From JAHFRG01 sp041495205 (GTDB lineage: Bacteria; Pseudomonadota; Gammaproteobacteria; Burkholderiales; JAHFRG01): a stretch of 61,777 bases of DNA. The notes below the pieces were generated by a model. That model had not been told where the DNA came from. It saw nothing but the letters and a program-made list of their open reading frames with translations, and did no database searches. Numbering within the stretch: position 1 is the first letter of the stretch; each line of letters opens with the position of its first letter. Of the stretch, positions 8,513 to 16,945 are shown piece by piece. Both the position numbers and the translations under genes were made by a program. Location of the stretch: positions 1-61,777 of the forward strand of contig JBGQCF010000009.1 of the NCBI GenBank assembly GCA_041495205.1, read 5' to 3'.

Positions 8513-9709
8513 CTACAGCGCCTCGAAAATACCGGCGGCGCCCATGCCGGTGCCGACGCACATGGTGACCATGCCATATTTTTTGTTATGGCGGCGCAAG
8601 CCGTGCATGAGAGTTGCGGTGCGAATGGCGCCAGTCGCGCCCAGCGGATGCCCGAGCGCGATCGCCCCGCCCATGGGATTGACTTTTGTGCGGTCGAGAC
8701 TCAAGTCCTGAATCACCGCCAGGCTTTGCGCGGCGAAGGCTTCGTTGAGTTCAATCCAGTCGAGATCGTCCTGCTTGATTCCGACCTGCTTCAAAACCTT
8801 GGGAATCGCTTCCTTGGGGCCGATGCCCATGATTTCAGGCGGCACCCCGGCCACTGCAAAACCCAGGAAGCGGCCGAGAGGCTTGAGGTTGAAACGCTTG
8901 AGCGCCGCCTCCGACATCAGCACCACCGCAGCGGCGCCATCGGACATTTGCGAGCTGTTGCCCGCGGTCACCGAACCTTTCACCGCAAAAGCAGGTTTAA
9001 GTTTCCCCAGCGCTTCCAGCGAAGTGTCGCGGCGCGGGCCTTCATCAATCGCCAACTGCCGAGTCTTCTGCACCACTTCACGAGTGGATAAATCAGGCGC
9101 GGCTTCAGCAGCTGGATAAGGTGTGATTTCCTGCTTGAATTCCCCGCTATCGGTCGCCTTCACCGCACGCCGATGGCTCTCCATGGCAAACTGGTCTTGT
9201 GCTTCGCGGCTCACTTTCCATTGTTTCGCCACTTTTTCCGCGGTAATCCCCATGCCATAGGCTATCCCGACGTTTTCGTCAGTGAATATTCTGGGATTGA
9301 CCGCGATTTTGTTGCCGCCCATCGGCACCATGCTCATGCTCTCGGTGCCCGCTCCGATCATTACCTCGGCTTCGCCAAGGCGGATACGGTCGGAGGCCAA
9401 GGCCACCGCCTGCAGACCGGAGGAGCAGAAACGGTTGACGGTTATTCCCGAAACACGGTTGGGGAAACCGGCGAGCAACAGTGCGATGCGCGCTACGTTC
9501 ATCCCCTGCTCGCCTTCCGGCATGGCGCAGCCGACGATAACGTCGTCAATGATGCCGGGGTCGAGCCCCGGGCATTGGGCGAGCACGCTTCTCAACGTAT
9601 GTGCCAGCATGTCATCGGGCCGCACATTCCTCAACATGCCGCGCGGCGCTTTGCCCACCGGGGTGCGCGTTGCCGCGACGATGTAAGCTTCCTGAACTTG
9701 CTTGACCAC
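8513..9709 (-). CDS. fadA: 3-ketoacyl-CoA thiolase / acetyl-CoA C-acyltransferase
   Basis: This enzyme catalyses the last step of beta-oxidation, cleaving 3-ketoacyl-CoA with CoA. At 398 residues it has thiolase length. The nucleophile C95 lies in NRFCSSGLQ, the active histidine in GHPLGATGA and the second cysteine in CVGTGMGAAG near the C-terminus. The start is a GTG at 9709 with GGAGG six nt upstream. It lies 152 nt downstream of fadB; that gap holds no gene. Thiolases of this group can also run biosynthetically, but the neighbours favour degradation. Confidence 0.93.
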   Translation of the reverse strand: MVKQVQEAYIVAATRTPVGKAPRGMLRNVRPDDMLAHTLRSVLAQCPGLDPGIIDDVIVGCAMPEGEQGMNVARIALLLAGFPNRVSGITVNRFCSSGLQAVALASDRIRLGEAEVMIGAGTESMSMVPMGGNKIAVNPRIFTDENVGIAYGMGITAEKVAKQWKVSREAQDQFAMESHRRAVKATDSGEFKQEITPYPAAEAAPDLSTREVVQKTRQLAIDEGPRRDTSLEALGKLKPAFAVKGSVTAGNSSQMSDGAAAVVLMSEAALKRFNLKPLGRFLGFAVAGVPPEIMGIGPKEAIPKVLKQVGIKQDDLDWIELNEAFAAQSLAVIQDLSLDRTKVNPMGGAIALGHPLGATGAIRTATLMHGLRRHNKKYGMVTMCVGTGMGAAGIFEAL

Positions 9710-9861
9710 GATAATCCTCCAAAACTACTGCGGAGCCGGTCTACTTTGTTGCTTGTCGCTCGAAAACTCGCCGTACTACTTTGTACTGTCTCGTCTTCTC
9801 GCTCCTCGCGTCGCGTATCCCGGCTTCCTCGTGACGTTTTGCATCAGCTTGTTAGAGTTCT

Positions 9862-12348
9862 TTAATTGCGCAAAGGCTTGCCAGTTTTGAGGGTGTATTC
9901 TATGCGCGCCTGAGTCTTTTCGGTGGCCAAAAGTTCGATGAACGCTTCCTTCTCCAAATCCAGGAACCATTGCTCATCCACCAGGCTACCGGGCTCGACT
10001 TCTCCGCCGCACAGCACGTGCGCGATTTTCGACCCTATCAAATAGTCATGCTCGGAAATGAATCCGCCCTCGAGCATATTAGTCATCGCCATCTTAAAGT
10101 TGGCAATGGCGCTTTTCCCTGCGGCGGGAATGTTCGCCGCCTTGAGCGGCGGCCGGTAACCCGCTTCGGCCAGTGCACGCACTTCCGCCTTGGCCACGTG
10201 CAAGAGCTCGAACCTGTTCATCACCACCTTGTCGCAGCCGCGAAGATAGCCAATCTCCTTCGCGTGTTCGGCGCTCTTGCCGACTTGCGCCATGGCAACT
10301 GCCTCGAAGTACTTTTGCAGGAACGGAAAGATATTGCCGCCTTTGGCATCCATTACCGCCCTCACCGCAAATTCCTTGCAGCCGCCCCCCGCCGGCAGTA
10401 GCCCCACCCCTGCTTCCACCAATCCGATATAACTTTCAAGCGACGCAACCGCACGGTCGCAGTGCATGATGAACTCGCAGCCTCCGCCCAGCGCCATTCC
10501 ATCCACCGCCGCCACCGTGGGGATAGCCGAGTATTTCAGCGCCTGGGTTGTTTCCTGGAATTGCGCGATCATGACTTCGACCTGTGCCAGTTTGCCCGCC
10601 ATCAACGCATCCGCGACATGTAACTTATGTGCCGCTTTTAAAACCAGCGACGAGGTGGTGCGTTTGAATTTCTTGAGCATGGCGCCAAACGCCGAGGGCT
10701 TTTCCTCGCTTTTCGCGCCGCCTATTTTCGTCAAATTCGCACCCAACGAAAACGGCGGCTCGGTTTGCCAGAAAACCAGCCCCTGGCAGCTGCGCTCGGC
10801 TTCCTCGATGGCCTGCAGCACGCCGTCCAGCACGTCATCGCCAATCGTGTGCATTTTGCTTTTGAAGCTCACGATGGCGATGTCGTCGCCGGTGTGCCAC
10901 ATGCGCACAGCGTCGGTCTCGAAAATGGTGTCGCCATATTTTCGTTCTTCGCCGAGCAGCGAATCAGGAAAGAGTTGCCGCCGGTAAACCGGAAGCATGG
11001 AGTGGGGCTTGATGGTTTTTTGCGCGGGCGAATAGGAACCTTTGGGTCCATGCACGCCGGTGCGCCCGGGTTCCAGCACCCATTCAGGCAAAGGCACCGA
11101 AGCCATGGTTTTGCCCGCAACGATATCCTCGTTTATACAGTCTGCGATCTGGCTCCAGCCTGCCGCCTGCCAGATCTCAAATGGTCCGCGCTCCCAGCCG
11201 AAGCCCCAACGCAGCGCCAAATCCACGTCGCGCGCGTTATCCGCGATACTCCCCAGATGAACCGCGCAGTAATGAAACGCCTCGCGGAAAATCGCCCAAA
11301 GGAACTGCGCTTGCGGATGAGGGTTCCCGCGAAGTTGCGTGAATTTTTCCTGGACATTCTTGTTTTTCAGAATTTGCCGGACCTCTTCATCAGCCACCCC
11401 CTCCGATAAGCGGTAGTCGCCTTTGACCGGATCCAGCACATGGATGTCCTTGCCGATTTTGCGGTATACGCCAGACTTGGTTTTTTGCCCGAGCGCGCCT
11501 TTGTCAATCAAGGTCTTGAGCCACGCCGGGGCTTCGTAGTATTTGTGCCAGGGATCATCCGGCAGCGTATCGCGCATGGTATTCACCACATGCATGAAGG
11601 TATCCAGCCCGACCACGTCCGCGGTGCGAAACGTGGCGCTTTTCGGGCGCCCGATGAGCGGGCCGGTCAGCGCATCCACCATATCAAATCCAAGCCCGAA
11701 TTGTTGCGTGTAATGTATCGTCGCCAGCATGCCGAAAACGCCGACCCGGTTGGCAATGAAGTTCGGCGTGTCTTTCGCCCGTACCACGCCTTTGCCGAGA
11801 GTTGTCACCAGGAAACTTTCCAGCTGGTCGAGCAACTGCGGGTCAGTCGAGTCGCAGGGAATCAGCTCCACCAAATGCATGTAACGCGGCGGGTTGAAGA
11901 AATGCACGCCGCAGAAGCGGTGGCGGCTATTTTCCGGGAAAGCCTGCGCCAGCTTGTTGATGGAAAGGCCTGAGGTGTTGCTGGCAAAAATCGTCTGTTC
12001 CCCCAGATGCGGCGCGACTTTCCGGTACAAATCCGCTTTCCAGTCCATGCGTTCGGAAATCGCTTCTATCACGATGTCGCAATCCTTGAGCAGTTCCAGG
12101 TGCTGGTCGTAATTGGCCTGGCGGATATAGGGCGCGCGGGAAGCCGTTGAAAGTGGACTCGGCTCGAGCTTTTTCAAGCCCTCGATCGCTTTCTGCACAT
12201 TGGCGTTGAGGTCGCCGTCTTTGGCGGCGAGCTCGAACAGTATCGTCTCGACATTGGCGTTTACCAGATGCGCGGCAATCTGCGCGCCCATCACACCCGC
12301 GCCCAGCACCGCCGCCTTGCGCACGATAAAAGGTGAGGCCTGTGACAT
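9862..12348 (-). CDS. fadB: Bifunctional 3-hydroxyacyl-CoA dehydrogenase / enoyl-CoA hydratase
   Basis: This large 828-residue beta-oxidation protein has the domain order opposite to E. coli FadB. An NAD-binding Rossmann domain comes first (VLGAGVMGAQIAAHL, residues 14-28), then the hydroxyacyl-CoA dehydrogenase helical domain (VHFFNPPRYMHLVEL, NFIANRVG). The C-terminal crotonase domain shows FSLGANL and AVDGMALGGGCEF, the oxyanion-hole and catalytic region, roughly residues 500-720. It converts trans-2-enoyl-CoA to 3-ketoacyl-CoA. It is flanked by the thiolase downstream and FadL upstream, all on the minus strand. Confidence 0.92.
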   Translation of the reverse strand: MSQASPFIVRKAAVLGAGVMGAQIAAHLVNANVETILFELAAKDGDLNANVQKAIEGLKKLEPSPLSTASRAPYIRQANYDQHLELLKDCDIVIEAISERMDWKADLYRKVAPHLGEQTIFASNTSGLSINKLAQAFPENSRHRFCGVHFFNPPRYMHLVELIPCDSTDPQLLDQLESFLVTTLGKGVVRAKDTPNFIANRVGVFGMLATIHYTQQFGLGFDMVDALTGPLIGRPKSATFRTADVVGLDTFMHVVNTMRDTLPDDPWHKYYEAPAWLKTLIDKGALGQKTKSGVYRKIGKDIHVLDPVKGDYRLSEGVADEEVRQILKNKNVQEKFTQLRGNPHPQAQFLWAIFREAFHYCAVHLGSIADNARDVDLALRWGFGWERGPFEIWQAAGWSQIADCINEDIVAGKTMASVPLPEWVLEPGRTGVHGPKGSYSPAQKTIKPHSMLPVYRRQLFPDSLLGEERKYGDTIFETDAVRMWHTGDDIAIVSFKSKMHTIGDDVLDGVLQAIEEAERSCQGLVFWQTEPPFSLGANLTKIGGAKSEEKPSAFGAMLKKFKRTTSSLVLKAAHKLHVADALMAGKLAQVEVMIAQFQETTQALKYSAIPTVAAVDGMALGGGCEFIMHCDRAVASLESYIGLVEAGVGLLPAGGGCKEFAVRAVMDAKGGNIFPFLQKYFEAVAMAQVGKSAEHAKEIGYLRGCDKVVMNRFELLHVAKAEVRALAEAGYRPPLKAANIPAAGKSAIANFKMAMTNMLEGGFISEHDYLIGSKIAHVLCGGEVEPGSLVDEQWFLDLEKEAFIELLATEKTQARIEYTLKTGKPLRN

Positions 12349-12376
12349 GGTGGTTCCCGCGCCGCCGGTTTAAACC

Positions 12377-13672
12377 CTAGAAGTTGTGGTTGTACTGCAG
12401 GCTCAGGATATTCACCTGGGAATTATAGGTGCCGATCAACTGCCCGTTGCCGGCGGCGAGCTGATTGTTATTAATCGGGGTGTCACTGAGGAATAAATGC
12501 TGGTAAGCAAAATCCACCGAGCCGGTCTTGGAAACCTTGTAATTCGCGCCCGCCGCGAGAATCCTGCGATTGTTGTCGGGAATGCGCGCGGTGCGGAACG
12601 CCCCGCGCACCGGGCTTTGGTCAAAGCCGATACCGCCACGCAGTTTCAGGAAATCACTGTAGCGGTAGGCGACACCGATTGAGCCGCGCAAAGTGTTGCG
12701 CCAGTTTTCCACCGTGACCGCGTCCGGCGCCCCATTGTCGAAACGCACACGCAGTTCGTTGAAAGTGCTCCAGCGGGTAAACGTCACATCGCTCAGCAAT
12801 TCCCATTTGTCAGCGATTACCTGAACCGCGCTCAAGGACATGGAATCCGGGAGCGTCACCGCCACTTTCGCGCCGCCGCTGGTAAAGTTGCCCGCTAAAG
12901 CGGCGGGCACGTTGGTATACGACGCGTTGCCCACCAGAGTCTGATGGATCTTTGAACGGTACGCGAGCCCCACACGGGTACCCGTGGGAAACTGGAACAG
13001 CGCGCCAAGGTTGTAGCCATAGCCCCAGCTGTTGCCCGAAATATCGGCTGCGCCGTCCGCCGACTGCGGCGCGCCACCCGAAAGCAAACCAAAATCGATG
13101 GCATTGCTGAGTTCAGCGTTGATGTACTGGGCATTGAATCCTGCGCCCAATGAGACCAGCTTGTTCACTTTAAAAGCCAGGCTGGGATTGAGATCGATGG
13201 TTTTGATGACGCTCTTCAGCGCCTGGTAGCGGCCCGCCCAGTCGCCGTCATACTGCGTGCGCAACCCGAAAGGCGCGCTGACGCCGAAACCGTACTTGAT
13301 GTCGGGCGTAATATCGGTGACCAGATAAAAATTGGGAACCACCACCACTTTACCCGGGTCGCCGCCATTGCCGCCCGTCAGGGGGCCTCCCGTGGTGGAC
13401 GATCCCTGATTGTTGAATTTCAGGTCGGGCACGACACCGTGCAGGCCGACGACCATCTGGGTTTCGGAAATACGCGTCATGGCTGCCGGATTGTAAAAAA
13501 CCGTGCTGGCATCTTCACCGCTCGCCGCGCCGCCGGCAAATGCGGCACCTGCCCCGCTCGCGCTATTTTCGTTCAAGGCAAAACCTGCCGCGAAGGCGCC
13601 GCCCGCCAACCCGCCGAACATCGCGGCGACAAAAGCAGCAGTCGCTGATTTGTACAAAATACTTTTTTTCAT
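12377..13672 (-). CDS. fadL: FadL/OmpP1-type outer-membrane long-chain fatty acid transporter
   Basis: FadL is a 14-stranded outer-membrane barrel with an N-terminal plug that passes hydrophobic substrates. The start at 13672 (MKKSILYKSATAAFVAAM) has AAGGA seven nt upstream and gives 431 residues with a signal peptide ending near AFA. The mature start GFALNENSASG, the plug motif VFYNPAAMTRI and a C-terminus ending in an aromatic residue (LQYNHNF) are family marks. It sits 28 nt upstream of fadB, so import and oxidation are probably transcribed together. Confidence 0.93.
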   Translation of the reverse strand: MKKSILYKSATAAFVAAMFGGLAGGAFAAGFALNENSASGAGAAFAGGAASGEDASTVFYNPAAMTRISETQMVVGLHGVVPDLKFNNQGSSTTGGPLTGGNGGDPGKVVVVPNFYLVTDITPDIKYGFGVSAPFGLRTQYDGDWAGRYQALKSVIKTIDLNPSLAFKVNKLVSLGAGFNAQYINAELSNAIDFGLLSGGAPQSADGAADISGNSWGYGYNLGALFQFPTGTRVGLAYRSKIHQTLVGNASYTNVPAALAGNFTSGGAKVAVTLPDSMSLSAVQVIADKWELLSDVTFTRWSTFNELRVRFDNGAPDAVTVENWRNTLRGSIGVAYRYSDFLKLRGGIGFDQSPVRGAFRTARIPDNNRRILAAGANYKVSKTGSVDFAYQHLFLSDTPINNNQLAAGNGQLIGTYNSQVNILSLQYNHNF

Positions 13673-13771
13673 ATTCGATTCCTTATGCAAGGACCCTGAA
13701 AAAACCCGCCAGAAAACCGCAGCGCACTGATACCAAAGCCCGCCGCTTATGAAGATAAAACCTGCTCAACA

Positions 13772-14173
13772 TCATTCCGGCGGCACGACCCGCGGCTTCC
13801 TGTTTTCGTCCACCGCCACATAAGTCAGCGTTGCCTCGGTCACCTTCACACATTCGATGTCCAGCGGATTGCGCTGGGCGAACACTTCAACATCAACCGT
13901 GATTGAAGTACGCCCGATGCGCACGATGTCCGCGTACAGGCTCACCAAATCGCCGACGAACACCGGCTTCTTGAACAAAAAGGATTTTACCGCCACCGTG
14001 GCCACCCGTCCGCGCGCGCGGCGCATCGCCGGTATGCTTCCTGCGATATCCACTTGCGACATGATCCAGCCGCCGAAGATATCGCCCACATGATTGGCGT
14101 CCGAAGGCATCGGCACCACTCGCAAGGCGGGTTGCTTGTCATGCGGCAGCGTAACTTTTTCTATATCAGCCAT
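13772..14173 (-). CDS. yciA: YciA-type acyl-CoA thioesterase
   Basis: This is a 133-residue hotdog thioesterase with the YciA/BACH signature GDIFGGWIMSQVDIAG (about residues 30-45), which carries the catalytic Asp, and the segment KKPVFVGDLVSLYADI. Family members hydrolyse short to long acyl-CoAs broadly. Only three bases separate its ATG from the TGA of the acyl-CoA ligase upstream, so it is expressed with the ligase and may limit acyl-CoA overload. Confidence 0.9.
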   Translation of the reverse strand: MADIEKVTLPHDKQPALRVVPMPSDANHVGDIFGGWIMSQVDIAGSIPAMRRARGRVATVAVKSFLFKKPVFVGDLVSLYADIVRIGRTSITVDVEVFAQRNPLDIECVKVTEATLTYVAVDENRKPRVVPPE

Positions 14174-14176
14174 ATT

Positions 14177-16024
14177 TCAGTGGCCTTCGTAAAGCTTGGC
14201 AATCCGGTTTTTGTAATGCTCCATCACCTGAGGCCGACACAGCTTCAGAGTAGGAGTAAGCAAGCCGTTCTCGATGCTCCACGGCTCAAGCGAGACCGCC
14301 GCGTGCCGCACCTGCGCATAGCCTGGAAAATCCCGCAGCTGCCGCGCAATCCTCGCAAGCACAAGTTTTTCCGTAGCCTCGCTGTGCAAGGCGTCCTGCG
14401 CATCGAGGCCCGCCTCCGCCGCGATTTTTTTCCATACCTCGGCGTTCAGCACCGCAAGCACGGCGAGATAAGGACGCGCCTCGCCGATCAGCATGGTTTG
14501 CTCGAAAAGGGAATCACGGGCGATCGCCGCTTCCATGTCCAGCGGCGGAACTTTTTCGCCGTTCGACATGACGATGATCTCTTTCAGGCGGCCGGTGATG
14601 TAGACCCTGCCCTCCCCATCTATGCGCGCGACATCCCCGGTATTGAGCCAGCCGTCGTGGGTTATCATCGCCCCGGTGGCTTCAGGGTTGTTCCAGTAGC
14701 CAAGCATGACGTTGGGTCCTTTCACCATCAGCGCGTCCTTTTCGCCGATACGCACTTCTACATTGGGTATGGGAAGCCCGATGCTTGCCGGAACATTATT
14801 GTCTATGCGGTTTGCGCACACCACCGGGCTGGTTTCGGTCAAGCCATAGCCCTGCAGAATCGGCAGGCCCAGTGCGATAAAGACTCTGGAGATTTCCGGC
14901 GCCAGCGCGGCGCTGCCGCTCAACGCGTATTGCAATCTGCCTCCCAGCCTTGCTATCACCTTGGCTGCCACCAGGCGATTCAGGAGCGGCCAGAGCAAAT
15001 GCGCAATCCGCCACGGGCCCCGTTTCTGCATGTATTCGAAGCGGCTCCAGCCGACTGCAACGGCCAAGTCAAACAGGCGCCGCCTGAACGCTGGCCCCTC
15101 CCGCACCTTGACTTTGATTGCCGCATAAACCCTTTCATAAATGCGCGGCACCGAGATCAGGATCGTGGGACGGATGTTCTGCAGGTCTTCGGACAACTGC
15201 GGTATGGAACGCGCATAAGCAACCGTCGCGCCCGCCATGACCGCCAGATAATAGCCGACGGTGCGCTCGAAAGTATGCGACAGCGGCAGGAACGACAGTA
15301 ACAGCGAGCCGCGCGGCACCGGCAGGATTTGCAGCGAATCGCGCACGTTTGACAATATGTTGAGATGGCTCAACATCACTCCCTTGGGCCGCCCGGTGGT
15401 GCCCGAAGTGTAAACAATGGTCGCAAGATCATTCAATTCGCCCGCGGTTTCCATGGCTTCACCGCCTTCTTCAGGCAGCCATTCCTCCACCGCGGCCAAG
15501 CGCGGGTCGGTTCTGGCGGAAGCGTCAATTCCGTTGAGTACCAGAATGCGCCGCAAGCCGTAGCCTTCCCAGTTTTCGCGTACTGCTGCAAGCCGTAGCC
15601 ATTGCTCCTGGTTTTCCAGCAGCAGCACTTTGACGCCGGCATCGCGCAGAATGTAGGCCACGTTTTCCGGCCGATCCACCGTGTAAAGCGGCACCACCAC
15701 CAGCGCCAGACCCAAAGCCGCCTGATCCATAATGACCCAGGCCGGACCGTTGCGCAGCATCAACGCCACTTTGTCGCCCGGCATCAGCGCCTCGTTCTTC
15801 AACGCCGCCTGCCAGCGCACCACCTGACGCTGCATTTGCGCCCAGGTGTAATCGCGCCAATTGCCGTGCTGCTGATTGAAATCGCGGTAGGCAACAGCAT
15901 CCGGCGTGCGCCTGGCGCGTTCGCGGAACAACCCGCTTAAAGTGCGCGCGGTTTCAACCGGAATGTTTTCCCTCTCCTGCAAATTTTGACTCAAGCTCCC
16001 GGTATCCGAAAAATATTTCTGCAT
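14177..16024 (-). CDS. Long-chain fatty acid--CoA ligase (AMP-forming)
   Basis: This 615-residue ANL-superfamily enzyme activates fatty acids with ATP and CoA. The P-loop TIVYTSGTTGRPKG, the adenylate-binding GYGLTETSPV and the hinge region NTGDVARIDGEGRVYITGR followed by KEIIVMSNGEK are all intact. The length and the N-terminal TARTLSGLFRERARRTPDAV segment match long-chain (FAA/FadD15-like) members. The ATG at 16024 lies only 7 nt from a copy of the dispersed repeat at 16031-16063, and any ribosome-binding site must lie in or beside that repeat. The upstream neighbour is the SDR gene. Confidence 0.92.
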   Translation of the reverse strand: MQKYFSDTGSLSQNLQERENIPVETARTLSGLFRERARRTPDAVAYRDFNQQHGNWRDYTWAQMQRQVVRWQAALKNEALMPGDKVALMLRNGPAWVIMDQAALGLALVVVPLYTVDRPENVAYILRDAGVKVLLLENQEQWLRLAAVRENWEGYGLRRILVLNGIDASARTDPRLAAVEEWLPEEGGEAMETAGELNDLATIVYTSGTTGRPKGVMLSHLNILSNVRDSLQILPVPRGSLLLSFLPLSHTFERTVGYYLAVMAGATVAYARSIPQLSEDLQNIRPTILISVPRIYERVYAAIKVKVREGPAFRRRLFDLAVAVGWSRFEYMQKRGPWRIAHLLWPLLNRLVAAKVIARLGGRLQYALSGSAALAPEISRVFIALGLPILQGYGLTETSPVVCANRIDNNVPASIGLPIPNVEVRIGEKDALMVKGPNVMLGYWNNPEATGAMITHDGWLNTGDVARIDGEGRVYITGRLKEIIVMSNGEKVPPLDMEAAIARDSLFEQTMLIGEARPYLAVLAVLNAEVWKKIAAEAGLDAQDALHSEATEKLVLARIARQLRDFPGYAQVRHAAVSLEPWSIENGLLTPTLKLCRPQVMEHYKNRIAKLYEGH

Positions 16025-16030
16025 GGTAGC

Positions 16031-16063
16031 GTCGCGCCCTCGTGGGACTTAATCAGAGGTTCC
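16031..16063. repeat. Dispersed repeat, single terminal unit (copy 1)
   Basis: The plus strand reads GTCGCGCCCTCGTGGGAC then TTAATCAGAGGTTCC. It matches the terminal unit of the long copies at 36115-36390 and 58434-58705 and the unit at 57916-57949. It fills the junction between the SDR and ligase genes; the SDR stop codon (16051-16049) lies inside it. No opposite end is visible nearby. Confidence 0.75.
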
Positions 16064-16882
16064 ATAATCGACAAACAAATCGGTCGCGAGCTTCGCTCCC
16101 GGTGTCACTGCATACGCTGAAAAATCGGCCACGCCCGTGCCGCGCAAAATATCCTCATCAATAAAAAAATTACCGGTCGTTTTGCGGCTGTCGCTGTTGA
16201 AAATCACATAAGCCGCATCCGCCATGATCTGCGGCTTGCGGCTCGCCCTGAAAACTTCATCGGGAAAATGCATTTCAATCGCCGCGGTAGCAATGGTGGT
16301 GCGCGGCCATAGCGAATTGACAGCGATGCCGTGGCTCACCAGTTCCGCAGACATGCCCAGGGTGCACAGGCTCATCCCGTATTTGGACATGCTGTAGGCG
16401 CAATGATCTTTAAACCACTTGGCATGCATGTTGAGCGGCGGCGCAATATTCAGGATATGCGGGTTGGCGGCGCGCTTGAGGTAAGGGATGCATGCCTGAG
16501 AGCTTAAAAAAGTACCCCGCACGTTGACTGAAAACATGAGGTCGAAGCGTTTCATCGGCGTGTTGAGCGTACCGCTGAGGCTGATGGCGCCGGCATTGTT
16601 CACCAAAATATCAATCCCGCCGAAAGTTTCCGCGGCCGTCGCCGCTGCCGCGTAAACTGCGGCCTCATCACGCACATCGAGTTGTATCGGAAGCGCCTTG
16701 CCGCCCGCCGCTTGTACTTCTTCCGCCACGCTGTGAATGGTGCCGGAGAGTTTAACATGAGGAGTGACGGTCTTGCCGGTAATCACGATTTTTGCCCCGT
16801 CGCGCGCGCAGCGCAGCGCGATCTCGCGCCCGATGCCGCGCGAGGCGCCGGTGATGAATATCGTTTTACCTGCGAGCGACAC
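16049..16882 (-). CDS. HSDL2-like short-chain dehydrogenase/reductase
   Basis: The protein (277 residues, GTG start) has the NAD(P)-binding TGASRGIG at 11-18, NNAG at 95-98 and Y163/K167 in YSMSK. The middle segment resembles the hydroxysteroid-dehydrogenase-like 2 clade, where a serine usually stands in NISPPLN; here it reads NIAPPLN with A147, so the serine of the classical triad is not seen at that place. The last five codons (YGTSD-stop) come from the repeat at 16031-16063. It lies between fadE and the ligase, suggesting a role with lipid substrates. Substrate unknown. Confidence 0.85.
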   Translation of the reverse strand: MSLAGKTIFITGASRGIGREIALRCARDGAKIVITGKTVTPHVKLSGTIHSVAEEVQAAGGKALPIQLDVRDEAAVYAAAATAAETFGGIDILVNNAGAISLSGTLNTPMKRFDLMFSVNVRGTFLSSQACIPYLKRAANPHILNIAPPLNMHAKWFKDHCAYSMSKYGMSLCTLGMSAELVSHGIAVNSLWPRTTIATAAIEMHFPDEVFRASRKPQIMADAAYVIFNSDSRKTTGNFFIDEDILRGTGVADFSAYAVTPGAKLATDLFVDYGTSD

Positions 16883-16945
16883 GAGAACTTTGCCCGGTTG
16901 AGCATATCGATGAATGCCGTGACGCTCTCGGCCGGGTCATCTGCA

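Noticed and set aside
9710..9861. Possible further repeat copy between fadB and fadA
   Set aside because: A CTTTGTTG...GTCGCT likeness to the long-copy core is short, and neither inverted end is present.
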